Below, one piece after another: positions 43,256-50,157 of a stretch of 64,000 nt of DNA. The DNA lies in the NCBI RefSeq assembly GCF_006352025.1, contig NZ_CP040936.1, forward strand, positions 620,001 through 684,000, read 5' to 3'. The notes beneath the pieces were generated by a model. The model did not search any database, was not told where the DNA came from, and saw only the letters and a program-made list of their open reading frames with translations. Both the position numbers and the translations under genes were made by a program. The stretch's first letter is position 1. Every line of letters begins with the position of its first letter. Source of the stretch: Hymenobacter sp. DG01 (GTDB lineage Bacteria > Bacteroidota > Bacteroidia > Cytophagales > Hymenobacteraceae).

Positions 43256-44827
43256 ATGCGTTTCAACTTACCCTTCCGCCGGCCTTCTCCGGCTCCGGTG
43301 CTCAACCACGAGGGCGCACCGGCCTATACCCTCACCCCCGCCTTGGAGCTGTACGCCGCCGTGGCTACCGCCGCCCTCAGCGACCAGTTCTACGAAACCG
43401 CCGACACCCGCCTGGTGCGCCTGCGCGAGCTGGTAGCCCGCAACGACCCCGAGTTTGTGGCCCGCTTGGCCGTATATGCCCGCGAAAAGCTGCATCTGCG
43501 CTCCGTGCCGTTGGTGCTGGCCGTGGAGCTGGCCCGCCAGCACCAGGGCACCAACCTGGTTAGCCGCCTGGTAGCCAGCGTGGTGCAGCGCCCCGATGAA
43601 ATCACGGAACTGCTGGCCTACTACGCCCATGCCAACGGCCGCACCGGCCTCAAAACACTGAATCGCCTCTCCAAGCAGGTGCAAAAAGGGTTGGCCCAGT
43701 CCTTCAACCGCTTCGATGGCTACCAGTTGGCCAAGTACGACCGGGCCGGCGCCGTGCGCCTCCGCGACGCGCTGTTCCTGGTGCACCCCCGCCCCGCCGA
43801 CGAGGCCCGGCAGGCCCTGTTCAACCAACTGGTGGCCGGCACCCTGCCCAGGCCCTACACCTGGGAAACCGAGTTGTCGGCCCTGGGGCAGGTAGGCTTT
43901 GCCACGGATGCTGAAAAAGCGGCTGCGTTCCGCCAAAAATGGACTGAGCTGATTGGCAGCGGTAAGCTGGGCTACATGGCCTTGCTGCGCAACCTGCGCA
44001 ATATTTTGCAGGCCGGCGTGCCCGCGGAGGTAGTAACGCAGGTGTGCGCTACCCTGGCCGATGCCCGGGCCGTGGCCCGCAGCAAGCAGCTGCCTTTCCG
44101 CTTCCTGGCTGCCTACCGCGAGGTGCTGGCCCTGGAAGAAGGCACGCTGAAGTCGGTGCTGGCCGCCGTGGGTTTGCGCCAAAGCCCGGTGCCGCAGGTG
44201 CTGGCCGCCCTGGAAGCCGCCATTGGCCACAGCGCCGCCAATCTGCGCGGGTTTGGTCCCGAAACCCGGGTAGTAGTGGCCTGCGACGTGTCGGGCTCCA
44301 TGCAACAGCCCATTTCTCCGCGCAGCAAAGTGCTGCACTATGATGTAGGCCTGGTGCTGGGGATGCTCTTGCAGAGCCGCTGCCAAAACGTGGTAACCGG
44401 CATGTTCGGCAACACCTGGAAGCGGCTGGCCCTGCCCCGCGGCCCGGTGCTCGGCAACGTGCAGGAGTTCTACAAGCGCGAAGGCGAGGTAGGGTACAGC
44501 ACCAACGGCTACCTCGTTATCGAGGACTTGCGCCTGCGTCGGGAGGTGGTGGATAAGGTGATGCTGTTCACCGACTGTCAGCTCTGGAACTCTCACTTCA
44601 ACGGCTCCAGCGTAGCCAAAGAGTGGGCGGAGTACCGGCGCATGGTCGCCCCGCAGGCCCAGCTCTACCTCTTCGACTTGGCCGGCCACGGCACCACGCC
44701 CCTGCAGGTACACCCCGAGCACGGCGCCGCCCTGATTGCCGGCTGGTCGGATAAGATTTTCGACGTGCTGGCGGCCCTCGACAACGGCGGCTCCGCCCTC
44801 ACCGAAATCGAGCAGATCGAGCTGTAA
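43256..44827 (+). CDS. rsr: Ro60/Rsr-type TROVE-domain RNA-binding protein
   Basis: A 523-residue orthologue of Ro60. The TROVE module of HEAT-like helices (about 20-320, including AYTLTPALELYAAVATAALSDQFYE, GRTGLKTLNRLSKQVQKGLA and YMALLRNLRNILQAGVP) forms the ring that binds Y RNA and misfolded-RNA ends. A vWA domain follows with MIDAS residues DVSGSM (about 343-348), STNGY (about 414) and FTDCQ (about 438). Bacterial Ro proteins work with Y RNAs in rRNA maturation and RNA decay. Here the gene starts a locus with PARG, seven Y-RNA-like genes and rtcB, all on the same strand. Confidence 0.95.
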   Translation: MRFNLPFRRPSPAPVLNHEGAPAYTLTPALELYAAVATAALSDQFYETADTRLVRLRELVARNDPEFVARLAVYAREKLHLRSVPLVLAVELARQHQGTNLVSRLVASVVQRPDEITELLAYYAHANGRTGLKTLNRLSKQVQKGLAQSFNRFDGYQLAKYDRAGAVRLRDALFLVHPRPADEARQALFNQLVAGTLPRPYTWETELSALGQVGFATDAEKAAAFRQKWTELIGSGKLGYMALLRNLRNILQAGVPAEVVTQVCATLADARAVARSKQLPFRFLAAYREVLALEEGTLKSVLAAVGLRQSPVPQVLAALEAAIGHSAANLRGFGPETRVVVACDVSGSMQQPISPRSKVLHYDVGLVLGMLLQSRCQNVVTGMFGNTWKRLALPRGPVLGNVQEFYKREGEVGYSTNGYLVIEDLRLRREVVDKVMLFTDCQLWNSHFNGSSVAKEWAEYRRMVAPQAQLYLFDLAGHGTTPLQVHPEHGAALIAGWSDKIFDVLAALDNGGSALTEIEQIEL

Positions 44828-44994
44828 TACTCATAGAGTGCCACTTCAACCCTACTTACTTCATCCTTCCCGCTGCATCACTAGCCCCTATTCCTACCCC
44901 TCTATAGCTACTAAACCATGCGGCCCCGGGAGTGGCTTGCGGCAGCCCAATAGCGGTGCCACTCCCGGGTCACGTCCCGACAACCTGTACTTCA

Positions 44995-45846
44995 ATGAAC
45001 CGAGAAATACGACAACGCATAGCCCACAGCACCCTTGACGCTTTGCAGCGAGGTAGCTACGAAAACCCGGCCGGCCAGCCGGTGCTCCTGACGGAATACC
45101 AGCAAGCCGCCGAAACCGGCAGCTGCTTGTACCGCCCGGAAGATGGAGCGGACCTGCTGCGCGAGTTTGATCAGCCCGCGGGTGATCCGGCTGAGTTGAG
45201 GGTATATCAGGCTACGACCCTCGAAGCGGCCGCCAACCTGGTGAGCCAGTTCGAGCGGGTAGGTTGTCTGAACTTCGCTTCGGCCCGCAACCCCGGCGGC
45301 GGTTTCCTGGGTGGCAGCCAGGCCCAGGAAGAAAGCCTGGCGCGCTCCTCGGGGTTATATCCGTGCCTGACGCAGTTCAAGGAAATGTACCGCCACAACA
45401 GCCTTCCCGGCAGCACCGGCCTCTACAGCGACTACCTGGTGTACTCGCCCCAGGTGCCCGTGCTGCGCGGCGAAGCGGGGGAGTGGCTGCCCCAGCCCTT
45501 CCGGCTGGACGTGCTGACGGCCCCGGCCGTGAATGCCGGCGCCCTGCGGCGCAACTCCCCGGAGTTGCTACCCCAGCTGGAGCCCGTGATGCGCCACCGC
45601 CTGCGGCTGGTGCTGGCCGCCGCTGTCCGCCACGGCGTGGAGGCGCTGGTCCTCGGAGCCTGGGGCTGCGGGGTGTTTGGCAACGACCCAGCGCAGGTAG
45701 CTGGGTTATTTGCCGAAGCCTTAGCTGACCCGGCCATCCGGGGCCGTTTCCGTCGCCTCGACTTTGCCATCTTCGACCCCAAACCGCCCCACGCGGTGCT
45801 GACAGCCTTTCAGCAGATAATTCATTCTCCGGCTGCGAAAACCTAG
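44995..45846 (+). CDS. Microbial-type poly(ADP-ribose) glycohydrolase (TIGR02452)
   Basis: The start is placed at ATG 44995 (MNREIRQRIAHSTL), giving 283 residues. The macrodomain-related PARG core contains CLNFASARNPGGGFLGGSQAQEESLARSS, with the GGG...QEE catalytic signature whose second Glu is the catalytic residue, and the later VEALVLGAWGCGVFGNDPAQVAGLF phosphate-binding loop. Such enzymes remove ADP-ribose from macromolecules. It follows the Ro60 gene by 167 nt with no terminator between, so co-transcription is likely, suggesting that ADP-ribosylated RNA or protein is one substrate of the locus. A terminator follows at 45919. Confidence 0.92.
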   Translation: MNREIRQRIAHSTLDALQRGSYENPAGQPVLLTEYQQAAETGSCLYRPEDGADLLREFDQPAGDPAELRVYQATTLEAAANLVSQFERVGCLNFASARNPGGGFLGGSQAQEESLARSSGLYPCLTQFKEMYRHNSLPGSTGLYSDYLVYSPQVPVLRGEAGEWLPQPFRLDVLTAPAVNAGALRRNSPELLPQLEPVMRHRLRLVLAAAVRHGVEALVLGAWGCGVFGNDPAQVAGLFAEALADPAIRGRFRRLDFAIFDPKPPHAVLTAFQQIIHSPAAKT

Positions 45847-46140
45847 TAGAAATACAAACACGGCAGTAACAGAGTAGCCAGGTGCTGCTACCCCTGTAAA
45901 GAGGCCTAAACCTAGCTGAAGCGTAGTTTTTTTACGCTTTTTATCATATCATAATCACCTGTTGTCACGTTCATACCCATGAAGTCTTCTTGCCAAACTC
46001 CTCTTATAGTAACATAACTACTCCCAGAAGCCACGGCTTCTACTGATTGGGGCGGCGGCTGACCACTTGATGGCTGCCGCCGGCCGGGGCGGCATACCGC
46101 CGGGGCACTGAGCTCCGGCGGCCCGCTCCAAACCGGCTGA
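45847..46140 (+). other. Spacer between PARG and the Y-RNA array
   Basis: About 295 nt with the PARG terminator, an AGAAGCC-AC-GGCTTCT palindrome near 46027-46042, and a very GC-rich block of hairpins (46048-46138: GGCGGC...GCCGCC and CCGCCGG...CCGGCGG). The block has neither conserved Y motif but may be a decayed array unit. The array promoter should be in this spacer; I see no clear TAnnTTTG box. Confidence 0.5.
45919..45943 (+). terminator. Terminator of the Ro60-PARG transcript
   Basis: Stem AAGCGTA (45919-45925) / TACGCTT (45933-45939) followed by TTTT. It separates the protein genes from the RNA array. Confidence 0.75.
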
Positions 46141-46282
46141 CCTCTGCCCGTTTGGGTGCCATAGGCAGGCGTTACTTCGTCTTGGTTGAATACGCCGGTG
46201 CTCCCGGTGTAGGGTTCGATTCCCACCCCGCAGCTCCGGCTGTGGGGTACTCGCCGGCCGCTAGTTGCCCCAAACGCCGAGG
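46141..46282 (+). ncRNA. Y-RNA-like gene 1, tRNA-like head without D-arm
   Basis: The outer stem is CCTC/GAGG plus CGTTTGGG (46149-46156)/CCCAAACG (46269-46276). The Ro-type motif GGTGCCATAG lies opposite GTTGCCCC. The inner stem GGCAGGCG pairs with CGCCGGCC near the 3' side (7 of 8 pairs). The head has TTACTTCG, a T-arm with TTCGATT loop (46209-46226, one bulged A), and a perfect closed acceptor hairpin CCCCGCAGC-TCCG-GCTGTGGGG (46226-46247), after which the D-arm is reduced to TACT. Length about 142 nt. Confidence 0.82.
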
Positions 46283-46290
46283 TGCAGCCG

Positions 46291-46462
46291 AAAAATCACC
46301 CTGCCGGGTGTCGTAGCGCAGCGTTACTTCGGGTCGCCCGTTCGATTCGGGCCAGTCCAGCCCCATTTTTTTACCTTGGACTGTAGCTCAGTTGGTAGAG
46401 CAGAACGGCCTTCGGGCTGGTCATTTCGCTGCTCGTTCGTTGCCCCGGTAGGTTTTATTTTT
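46291..46462 (+). ncRNA. Y-RNA-like gene 2, full tRNA-like head
   Basis: Outer stem AAAAAT/ATTTTT (46291-46296 and 46457-46462) plus CCTGCCGGG/CCCGGTAGG. Motifs GGTGTCGTAG and GTTGCCCC. Inner stem GCAGCG/CGCTGC. Head: TTACTTCG, T-arm GCCCG-TTCGATT-CGGGC (46336-46352), acceptor strands CAGTCCA (46353-46359) and TGGACTG (46377-46383) joined by a 17-nt loop, then TA and a perfect tRNA D-arm GCTC-AGTTGGTA-GAGC (46386-46401). Because the acceptor is closed, it cannot be aminoacylated. Length about 172 nt. Confidence 0.87.
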
Positions 46463-46617
46463 CCGTGGGAGTAGGTGCCGTAACCAGGCCCTACTTCGCG
46501 CTCTTAACGCCCAGGTCGCGGGTTCAAATCCCGCTGGTAGCTGTTTCACAGTTGCTGTAGCTCAGTCAGGTAGAGCAGGACAGAAGGCCCGGTGCTTGTT
46601 GCCCCACCCCCGCGGAA
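46461..46617 (+). ncRNA. Y-RNA-like gene 3, full tRNA-like head
   Basis: The outer stem TTCCGTGGGAGTAGG (46461-46475) pairs with 46604-46617 (two A-C mismatches). Motifs GGTGCCGTAA and GTTGCCCC. Inner stem ACCAGGCC/GGCCCGGT (one mismatch). Head: CTACTTCG, then CTCTTAA (46501-46507) flanked by GCG/CGC, which looks like a leftover tRNA-Lys(CUU) anticodon loop, T-arm GCGGG-TTCAAAT-CCCGC, closed acceptor of nine pairs (46535-46557), D-arm GCTC...GAGC (46560-46576). Length about 157 nt. Confidence 0.87.
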
Positions 46618-46618
46618 A

Positions 46619-46786
46619 ACAGAAAGGTGAGTGTCGTAGGAAAGCGCTACTTCGTCGGTTGGCCTTCTGTGGCCCGCGGGTTCGAATCCCGCCTTGCTCC
46701 CTAGCGTGGGCAAGTGGCTGAGTGGTCAAAACCGCCCAGTTTACAGAACGCTTTCCGCTGGTTACCTCACCTCTACTAGTATCTGT
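46619..46786 (+). ncRNA. Y-RNA-like gene 4, class-II-like tRNA head
   Basis: Outer stem ACAGA/TCTGT plus GGTGAG/CTCACC. Motifs GAGTGTCGTAG and GGTTACCTC (a variant of GTTGCCCC). Perfect inner stem GGAAAGCG (46639-46646)/CGCTTTCC (46749-46756). Head: CTACTTCG, T-arm GCGGG-TTCGAAT-CCCGC (46676-46692), closed acceptor CTTGC...CC/GG...GCAAG (46693-46714), then a Leu/Ser/Tyr-type D-arm (46716-46736). Its 3' outer strand overlaps the 5' strand of gene 5 by about 6 nt. Length about 168 nt. Confidence 0.85.
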
Positions 46787-46933
46787 TCGGGTGCCGTAGG
46801 GCGGCCATACTTCGCATTTGGGTCGCCCGGGTCGTGGGTTCGAGTCCCACCAGTTGCTACCCTCGGGTAGGAGCTGTAGCTCAGCTAGGTAGAGCAGGAT
46901 ACAGGGGCCGCCCGCCTGTTGCCCCGAACAGAT
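46781..46933 (+). ncRNA. Y-RNA-like gene 5, full tRNA-like head
   Basis: The clearest unit. Perfect 11-bp outer stem ATCTGTTCGGG (46781-46791)/CCCGAACAGAT (46923-46933); motifs GGTGCCGTAG and GTTGCCCC; perfect 8-bp inner stem GGGCGGCC (46799-46806)/GGCCGCCC (46906-46913). Head: ATACTTCG, T-arm GTGGG-TTCGAGT-CCCAC (46834-46850), closed acceptor of about 10 pairs (46851-46876: CAGTT, mismatch, CTACC / GGTAG, mismatch, AGCTG), TA, D-arm GCTC...GAGC (46879-46895). Length 153 nt. Confidence 0.9.
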
Positions 46934-46949
46934 GGTATTGATTACTCCC

Positions 46950-47041
46950 GAGCGGCCGGCCGGTGTCGTAGGGCAGGCATACTTCGTTAACTGTTCATTA
47001 GCCCCAAGGGCCTGTCCGCCTTATTACCCTGCTGGCCGCTC
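46950..47041 (+). ncRNA. Y-RNA-like gene 6, short, simple head
   Basis: Outer stem GAGCGGCC (46950-46957)/GGCCGCTC (47034-47041). Motif GGTGTCGTAG; the 3' partner is the variant ATTACCC. Inner stem GGGCAGGC (46971-46978)/GCCTGTCC (47010-47017). The head keeps ATACTTCG but has only a small GCCC-CAA-GGGC hairpin instead of tRNA-like arms. Length 92 nt. Confidence 0.75.
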
Positions 47042-47048
47042 CTTTCTC

Positions 47049-47151
47049 TTCCGCTTTCGGATGCCGTAGGGTCGCGTTACTTCGGCCTGAGAGCGGGTGC
47101 ACACCCACCCCTCAGGATACGCTGCCCGCCCGTTGCTCCGTCGCGCCGGAA
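47049..47151 (+). ncRNA. Y-RNA-like gene 7, short, simple head, just upstream of rtcB
   Basis: Outer stem TTCCG/CGGAA plus CGGA/TCCG. Motifs GATGCCGTAG and GTTGCTCC. Inner stem GGG..GCG/CGC..CCC. The head has TTACTTCG and a hairpin with CCTGAG/CTCAGG and GGGT-GCAC-ACCC. It ends 27 nt before the rtcB ATG and has no terminator, so it may be cut out of the rtcB transcript. Length 103 nt. Confidence 0.78.
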
Positions 47152-47178
47152 ATTTCTCTCAAGTACATTCTTACTCGT

Positions 47179-48582
47179 ATGGCCTCACAACTACGCGGCA
47201 ACGACCTTCGGCAGCTTGGCTTCCCGGAAGGCCGTGCCATCGGACTCGCGCTGGCCCAACTGCAGCGCAAACACCTCAAAAAACTTTCTCAAACCGATCA
47301 GCTCACGCTCCTGAAGGAGCTGCTGGCGAATCCCGCCTCTTACCTCACCCACCTCGACTGGAGCCACACGGCCGCCGCGTTGCTACCCCCGCCCAGCCGG
47401 CACATTGCCCTCACCGAGCGCAAGGAGTACGCCGTGTTCGGGGCCGAGTACATCGAGCAGGGCGCCATCCACCAGATGGAAACGGCCATGAAGCTGCCCG
47501 TCACCGTGGCCGGGGCTCTCATGCCCGACGCCCACCACGGCTATGGCCTGCCCATTGGCGGGGTGCTGGCCACCGATAACGCTGTAATTCCCTACGCCGT
47601 AGGCGTGGACATTGGCTGCCGCATGGCGCTGTCGGTGTTTGCCCTGCCTCCAAAGTTTCTGGACCAGCGGGTGCAGGAGTTGCGCAAGCTGCTGCTCGAC
47701 AACACTAAGTTCGGCAACCGCGACGTGTTCCGCCACGGCCAGAAGCTGGGCCACGCCGTCCTCGACCGCTCCGAGTTCCAGGAAATTCCCTTCCTACGCA
47801 ACAAGCTCGACACAGCCGCCGCGCAAATCGGCTCCTCCGGGGGCGGCAACCACTTTGTGGAGTGGGGCGTGGTCGACATCACCGACCCCCGCAACGAGCT
47901 GGGGATGCCCGTGGGCCAGTACCTGGGGCTGCTTTCCCACTCCGGTTCCCGCGGCCTGGGCGCCAGCATCGCCAACCACTACACCAAGCTGGCCCAGGAT
48001 ACCTGCCAACTGCCTGCCGAAGCCCGTCACCTCGCCTGGCTGGGCCTCGACACCGAAGCCGGGCAGGAGTACTGGGCCGCCATGAACCTGGCTGGTGATT
48101 ACGCCTCGGCCTGCCACCACCAGATTCACCAGCGCCTGGCTAAGGCCCTGGGCGAGCGGCCCCTGGCCAAAGTGGAAAACCACCACAACTTCGCCTGGAA
48201 AGAGCGCCTCATCGACGGCCGGGAGGTGGTCGTCCACCGGAAAGGGGCCACGCCAGCCGGCAAAGGTGTGCTGGGCATCATCCCGGGCTCCATGACGGCT
48301 CCTGGCTTTATTGTGCGGGGTAGGGGCGAGGCGGCCTCGCTGGCCTCGGCTTCCCACGGCGCGGGCCGGCAGATGTCGCGCACCCGGGCCAAGCAGGAGC
48401 TGGGCGAAGCCGACGTGCGCCGTTACCTCCAGCAGCACGGCGTAGAGCTGCTGGGCGGGGGCGTGGATGAGGCCCCCCAGGCCTACAAAGACATTCACCA
48501 AGTCATGCAAAGCCAAACCGACCTAGTGGATGTGCTCGGCTCTTTCCTGCCGCGTATCGTGCGCATGGAAGGTGGTGTGTAG
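47179..48582 (+). CDS. rtcB: RNA-splicing ligase RtcB
   Basis: A 467-residue GTP/Mn-dependent ligase joining 3'-phosphate or 2',3'-cyclic phosphate ends to 5'-OH ends. Active-site motifs: MPDAHHGYGLPIGGVLA, YAVGVDIGCRMALS (metal Cys about 147), SSGGGNHFVEWG, LLSHSGSRGLGA, KVENHHNFAWKE, and SASHGAGRQMSR with the His that carries GMP. No archease or RtcA is adjacent. Position directly after the Y-RNA array and Ro60/PARG genes matches known rsr-Y RNA-rtcB operons. A strong terminator follows. Confidence 0.96.
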   Translation: MASQLRGNDLRQLGFPEGRAIGLALAQLQRKHLKKLSQTDQLTLLKELLANPASYLTHLDWSHTAAALLPPPSRHIALTERKEYAVFGAEYIEQGAIHQMETAMKLPVTVAGALMPDAHHGYGLPIGGVLATDNAVIPYAVGVDIGCRMALSVFALPPKFLDQRVQELRKLLLDNTKFGNRDVFRHGQKLGHAVLDRSEFQEIPFLRNKLDTAAAQIGSSGGGNHFVEWGVVDITDPRNELGMPVGQYLGLLSHSGSRGLGASIANHYTKLAQDTCQLPAEARHLAWLGLDTEAGQEYWAAMNLAGDYASACHHQIHQRLAKALGERPLAKVENHHNFAWKERLIDGREVVVHRKGATPAGKGVLGIIPGSMTAPGFIVRGRGEAASLASASHGAGRQMSRTRAKQELGEADVRRYLQQHGVELLGGGVDEAPQAYKDIHQVMQSQTDLVDVLGSFLPRIVRMEGGV

Positions 48583-48612
48583 CCACCAGCAGCCCCTTGC
48601 GGCCAGCATCAA

Positions 48613-48651
48613 AAAAGCCCCAGCCCCGCTTTTATCGGGGTTGGGGCTTTT
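48613..48651 (+). terminator. Strong intrinsic terminator of rtcB
   Basis: A 16-bp stem AAAAGCCCCAGCCCCG (48613-48628)/CGGGGTTGGGGCTTTT (48636-48651) with TTTTGG. The A-rich side would also work on the other strand. Confidence 0.85.
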
Positions 48652-49168
48652 GGTTTGAAGTCAGAGAAAGCAAGCGCTACGGGCGGTGGCGCCGATGACG
48701 ATATACTACTGCCGACTGGGCTGCCGCTCCCGGGAACAAGCCCGGCCCGTGTCCGGCCCGCGGAAACGAGGGTAGTAGATCAGCCAGCAATAACAAGGCC
48801 ACTGCAGTAGCCGCCAGGTTGGGAATAGAGCCGGAGGAATTCATAGGAGCCAGAGTAAAGCATACGGAATGTGAGCAGACGCCGGCGGCCGGTGCGTAGG
48901 CCTGAGGCTGTATAGAATAGGACGGAGGAGCTAACACTGGCAGAGATAAGAAAAGAGCCCTGAAGCGGTAGCTCTTTTATATACGAAAACAAAGGTATCA
49001 ACGGATTGCCAGGGGACTGAAAATTTTGGTACGAACTACGCCTTACACTCGATGAACTGCGCTTTAATGCCTGCTAATCAGGTGAAAAACGGGTTGTGAA
49101 TATTCTTTCTGATAAGAGTTATAAATAGCATTTAATTTATTCCAGGAGTTGAACGAACTGTCCGCAGG
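48652..49168. other. Region without a convincing gene
   Basis: About 515 nt. The only candidate is a 55-codon minus-strand ORF (48677-48844), starting MNSSGSIPNLAATAVALLLL, with one hydrophobic stretch. I rate it weak because it has no neighbours or motif to support it. The part from about 49030 to 49150 is AT-rich and empty. Confidence 0.4.
48677..48844 (-). CDS. Possible 55-residue membrane-anchored protein (weak)
   Basis: ATG at 48844, product beginning MNSSGSIPNLAATAVALLLLADLLPSFPRAG with an N-terminal hydrophobic helix and an Arg/His-rich end. No family and no clear ribosome-binding site; given only as a candidate. Confidence 0.25.
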   Translation of the reverse strand: MNSSGSIPNLAATAVALLLLADLLPSFPRAGHGPGLFPGAAAQSAVVYRHRRHRP

Positions 49169-49729
49169 TTAACTGCGCTTGCCTGCTGCCTTACGCGCAG
49201 CCGCGTCTGCCGGGGCTGCGGTTAAAATACGCTCAAGCTCAGCGGCTTCCGCGAGCAGGGCGGCCCGACGTGCCTGCAGTAGCGCCTGAGCACTGCTGCC
49301 GCTACGCAGCAGTTCCGTGCGAGCCTCATTAGCAAACTCGTGCAGCCAGGCAGGGGGTGGGGTGCCAGCCGGAGCTACTACGGCCGTGAGGGTAGGCAGC
49401 GCCGCCAGCCGCCGCCGCGCCCAAAGGGCCCGCTCCGGCATGCGGCTTAGGTCGGCTGTGAGTTGCTCGGCCCGGTGCTGGCACGTTTGCTGGTGCTGGC
49501 GCAGAGCGGCCGCATCCGGTGCTTCCGCGGTTGGCGCAGCGGGAGTAGCCTGCTGGGCCAGCGTGAGGGCCGCCTGGGGCAGCGACGCCCGCAAGGGTAG
49601 CCGGCGCACCCCCCGCTCTACCTGCGACACCATGGCCTTGCCCAGGCCCAGGCAGCGGCCCAAACCCGCCTGGCTTAGGCCAAACCATGCCCGCAAGGTA
49701 GGCAGCAGGGTAATCGGTTCGTTTTTCAT
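49169..49729 (-). CDS. XRE-family helix-turn-helix protein with coiled C-terminus
   Basis: The start is placed at ATG 49729 (MKNEPITLLPTL), giving 186 residues. The N-terminal HTH reads LRAWFGLSQAGLGRCLGLGKAMVSQVERGVRRLPLRASL (about 9-47), followed by an Ala/Gln/Arg-rich helical region (ALLAEAAELERIL) of low complexity. No enzyme domain is present. Possibly a small DNA-binding regulator; target unknown. Confidence 0.7.
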   Translation of the reverse strand: MKNEPITLLPTLRAWFGLSQAGLGRCLGLGKAMVSQVERGVRRLPLRASLPQAALTLAQQATPAAPTAEAPDAAALRQHQQTCQHRAEQLTADLSRMPERALWARRRLAALPTLTAVVAPAGTPPPAWLHEFANEARTELLRSGSSAQALLQARRAALLAEAAELERILTAAPADAAARKAAGKRS

Positions 49730-50157
49730 GTTCGTAGCACTGCTTTTCACTTTCCCGCAACGCAGAAAAGCGGAAAGCAGTTGCCCGATTTATTTGCTTT
49801 ACAGCCTGATACTGGTTAAAAGATGTAAAGCATTAGCTTTGGCAAACAGTGCCTGCAGGTGCAGTTGCAATATTGCCGCCAGCACCCCCGGCCTGCCAAA
49901 TACGGGTAACCGGGGCGTGGTAAGGTAAGCAAAAGGACCTTGGCGGCCGAGGTTGCCCAGCGGTTTTCGGCTTCGTTGAGGTAGGGTAGGGCATCGGCAG
50001 AAGCTAAACTTCTGGTGGGCTTCCCAAATTAGTAAAGCTCCCAGCGCAAGGAATTGGCTGCAGCTGCCTAGATTTCCGGCCGCTCCTCCTGGTATCAGGG
50101 GTAGCGGCCGGCCTTTCCCATGCCGGCCCCGCTCTGATTTCTCCAGACTTAGTTAGT
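49730..50157. other. Intergenic region, nothing recognised
   Basis: About 430 nt divergent between the XRE-like gene and the OsmC gene, so promoters of both are expected here. I see no clear TAnnTTTG match, no RNA gene and no repeat. Confidence 0.45.

Noticed and set aside
45912..46226. 104-residue minus-strand ORF over the start of the Y-RNA array
   Set aside because: It runs antisense through the terminator and the first Y RNA, has no recognisable motif and is explained by the RNA structures.
46376..46860. Three to five intron-containing or split tRNA genes
   Set aside because: The D- and T-arms look like tRNA, but the acceptor strands pair with the neighbouring unit's strand to make closed hairpins, and Ro-type stems flank each head. 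The Y-RNA reading explains every segment.
47097..47579. 160-residue ORF overlapping the rtcB start
   Set aside because: Out-of-frame shadow of rtcB with Arg/Pro/Ala-rich translation.
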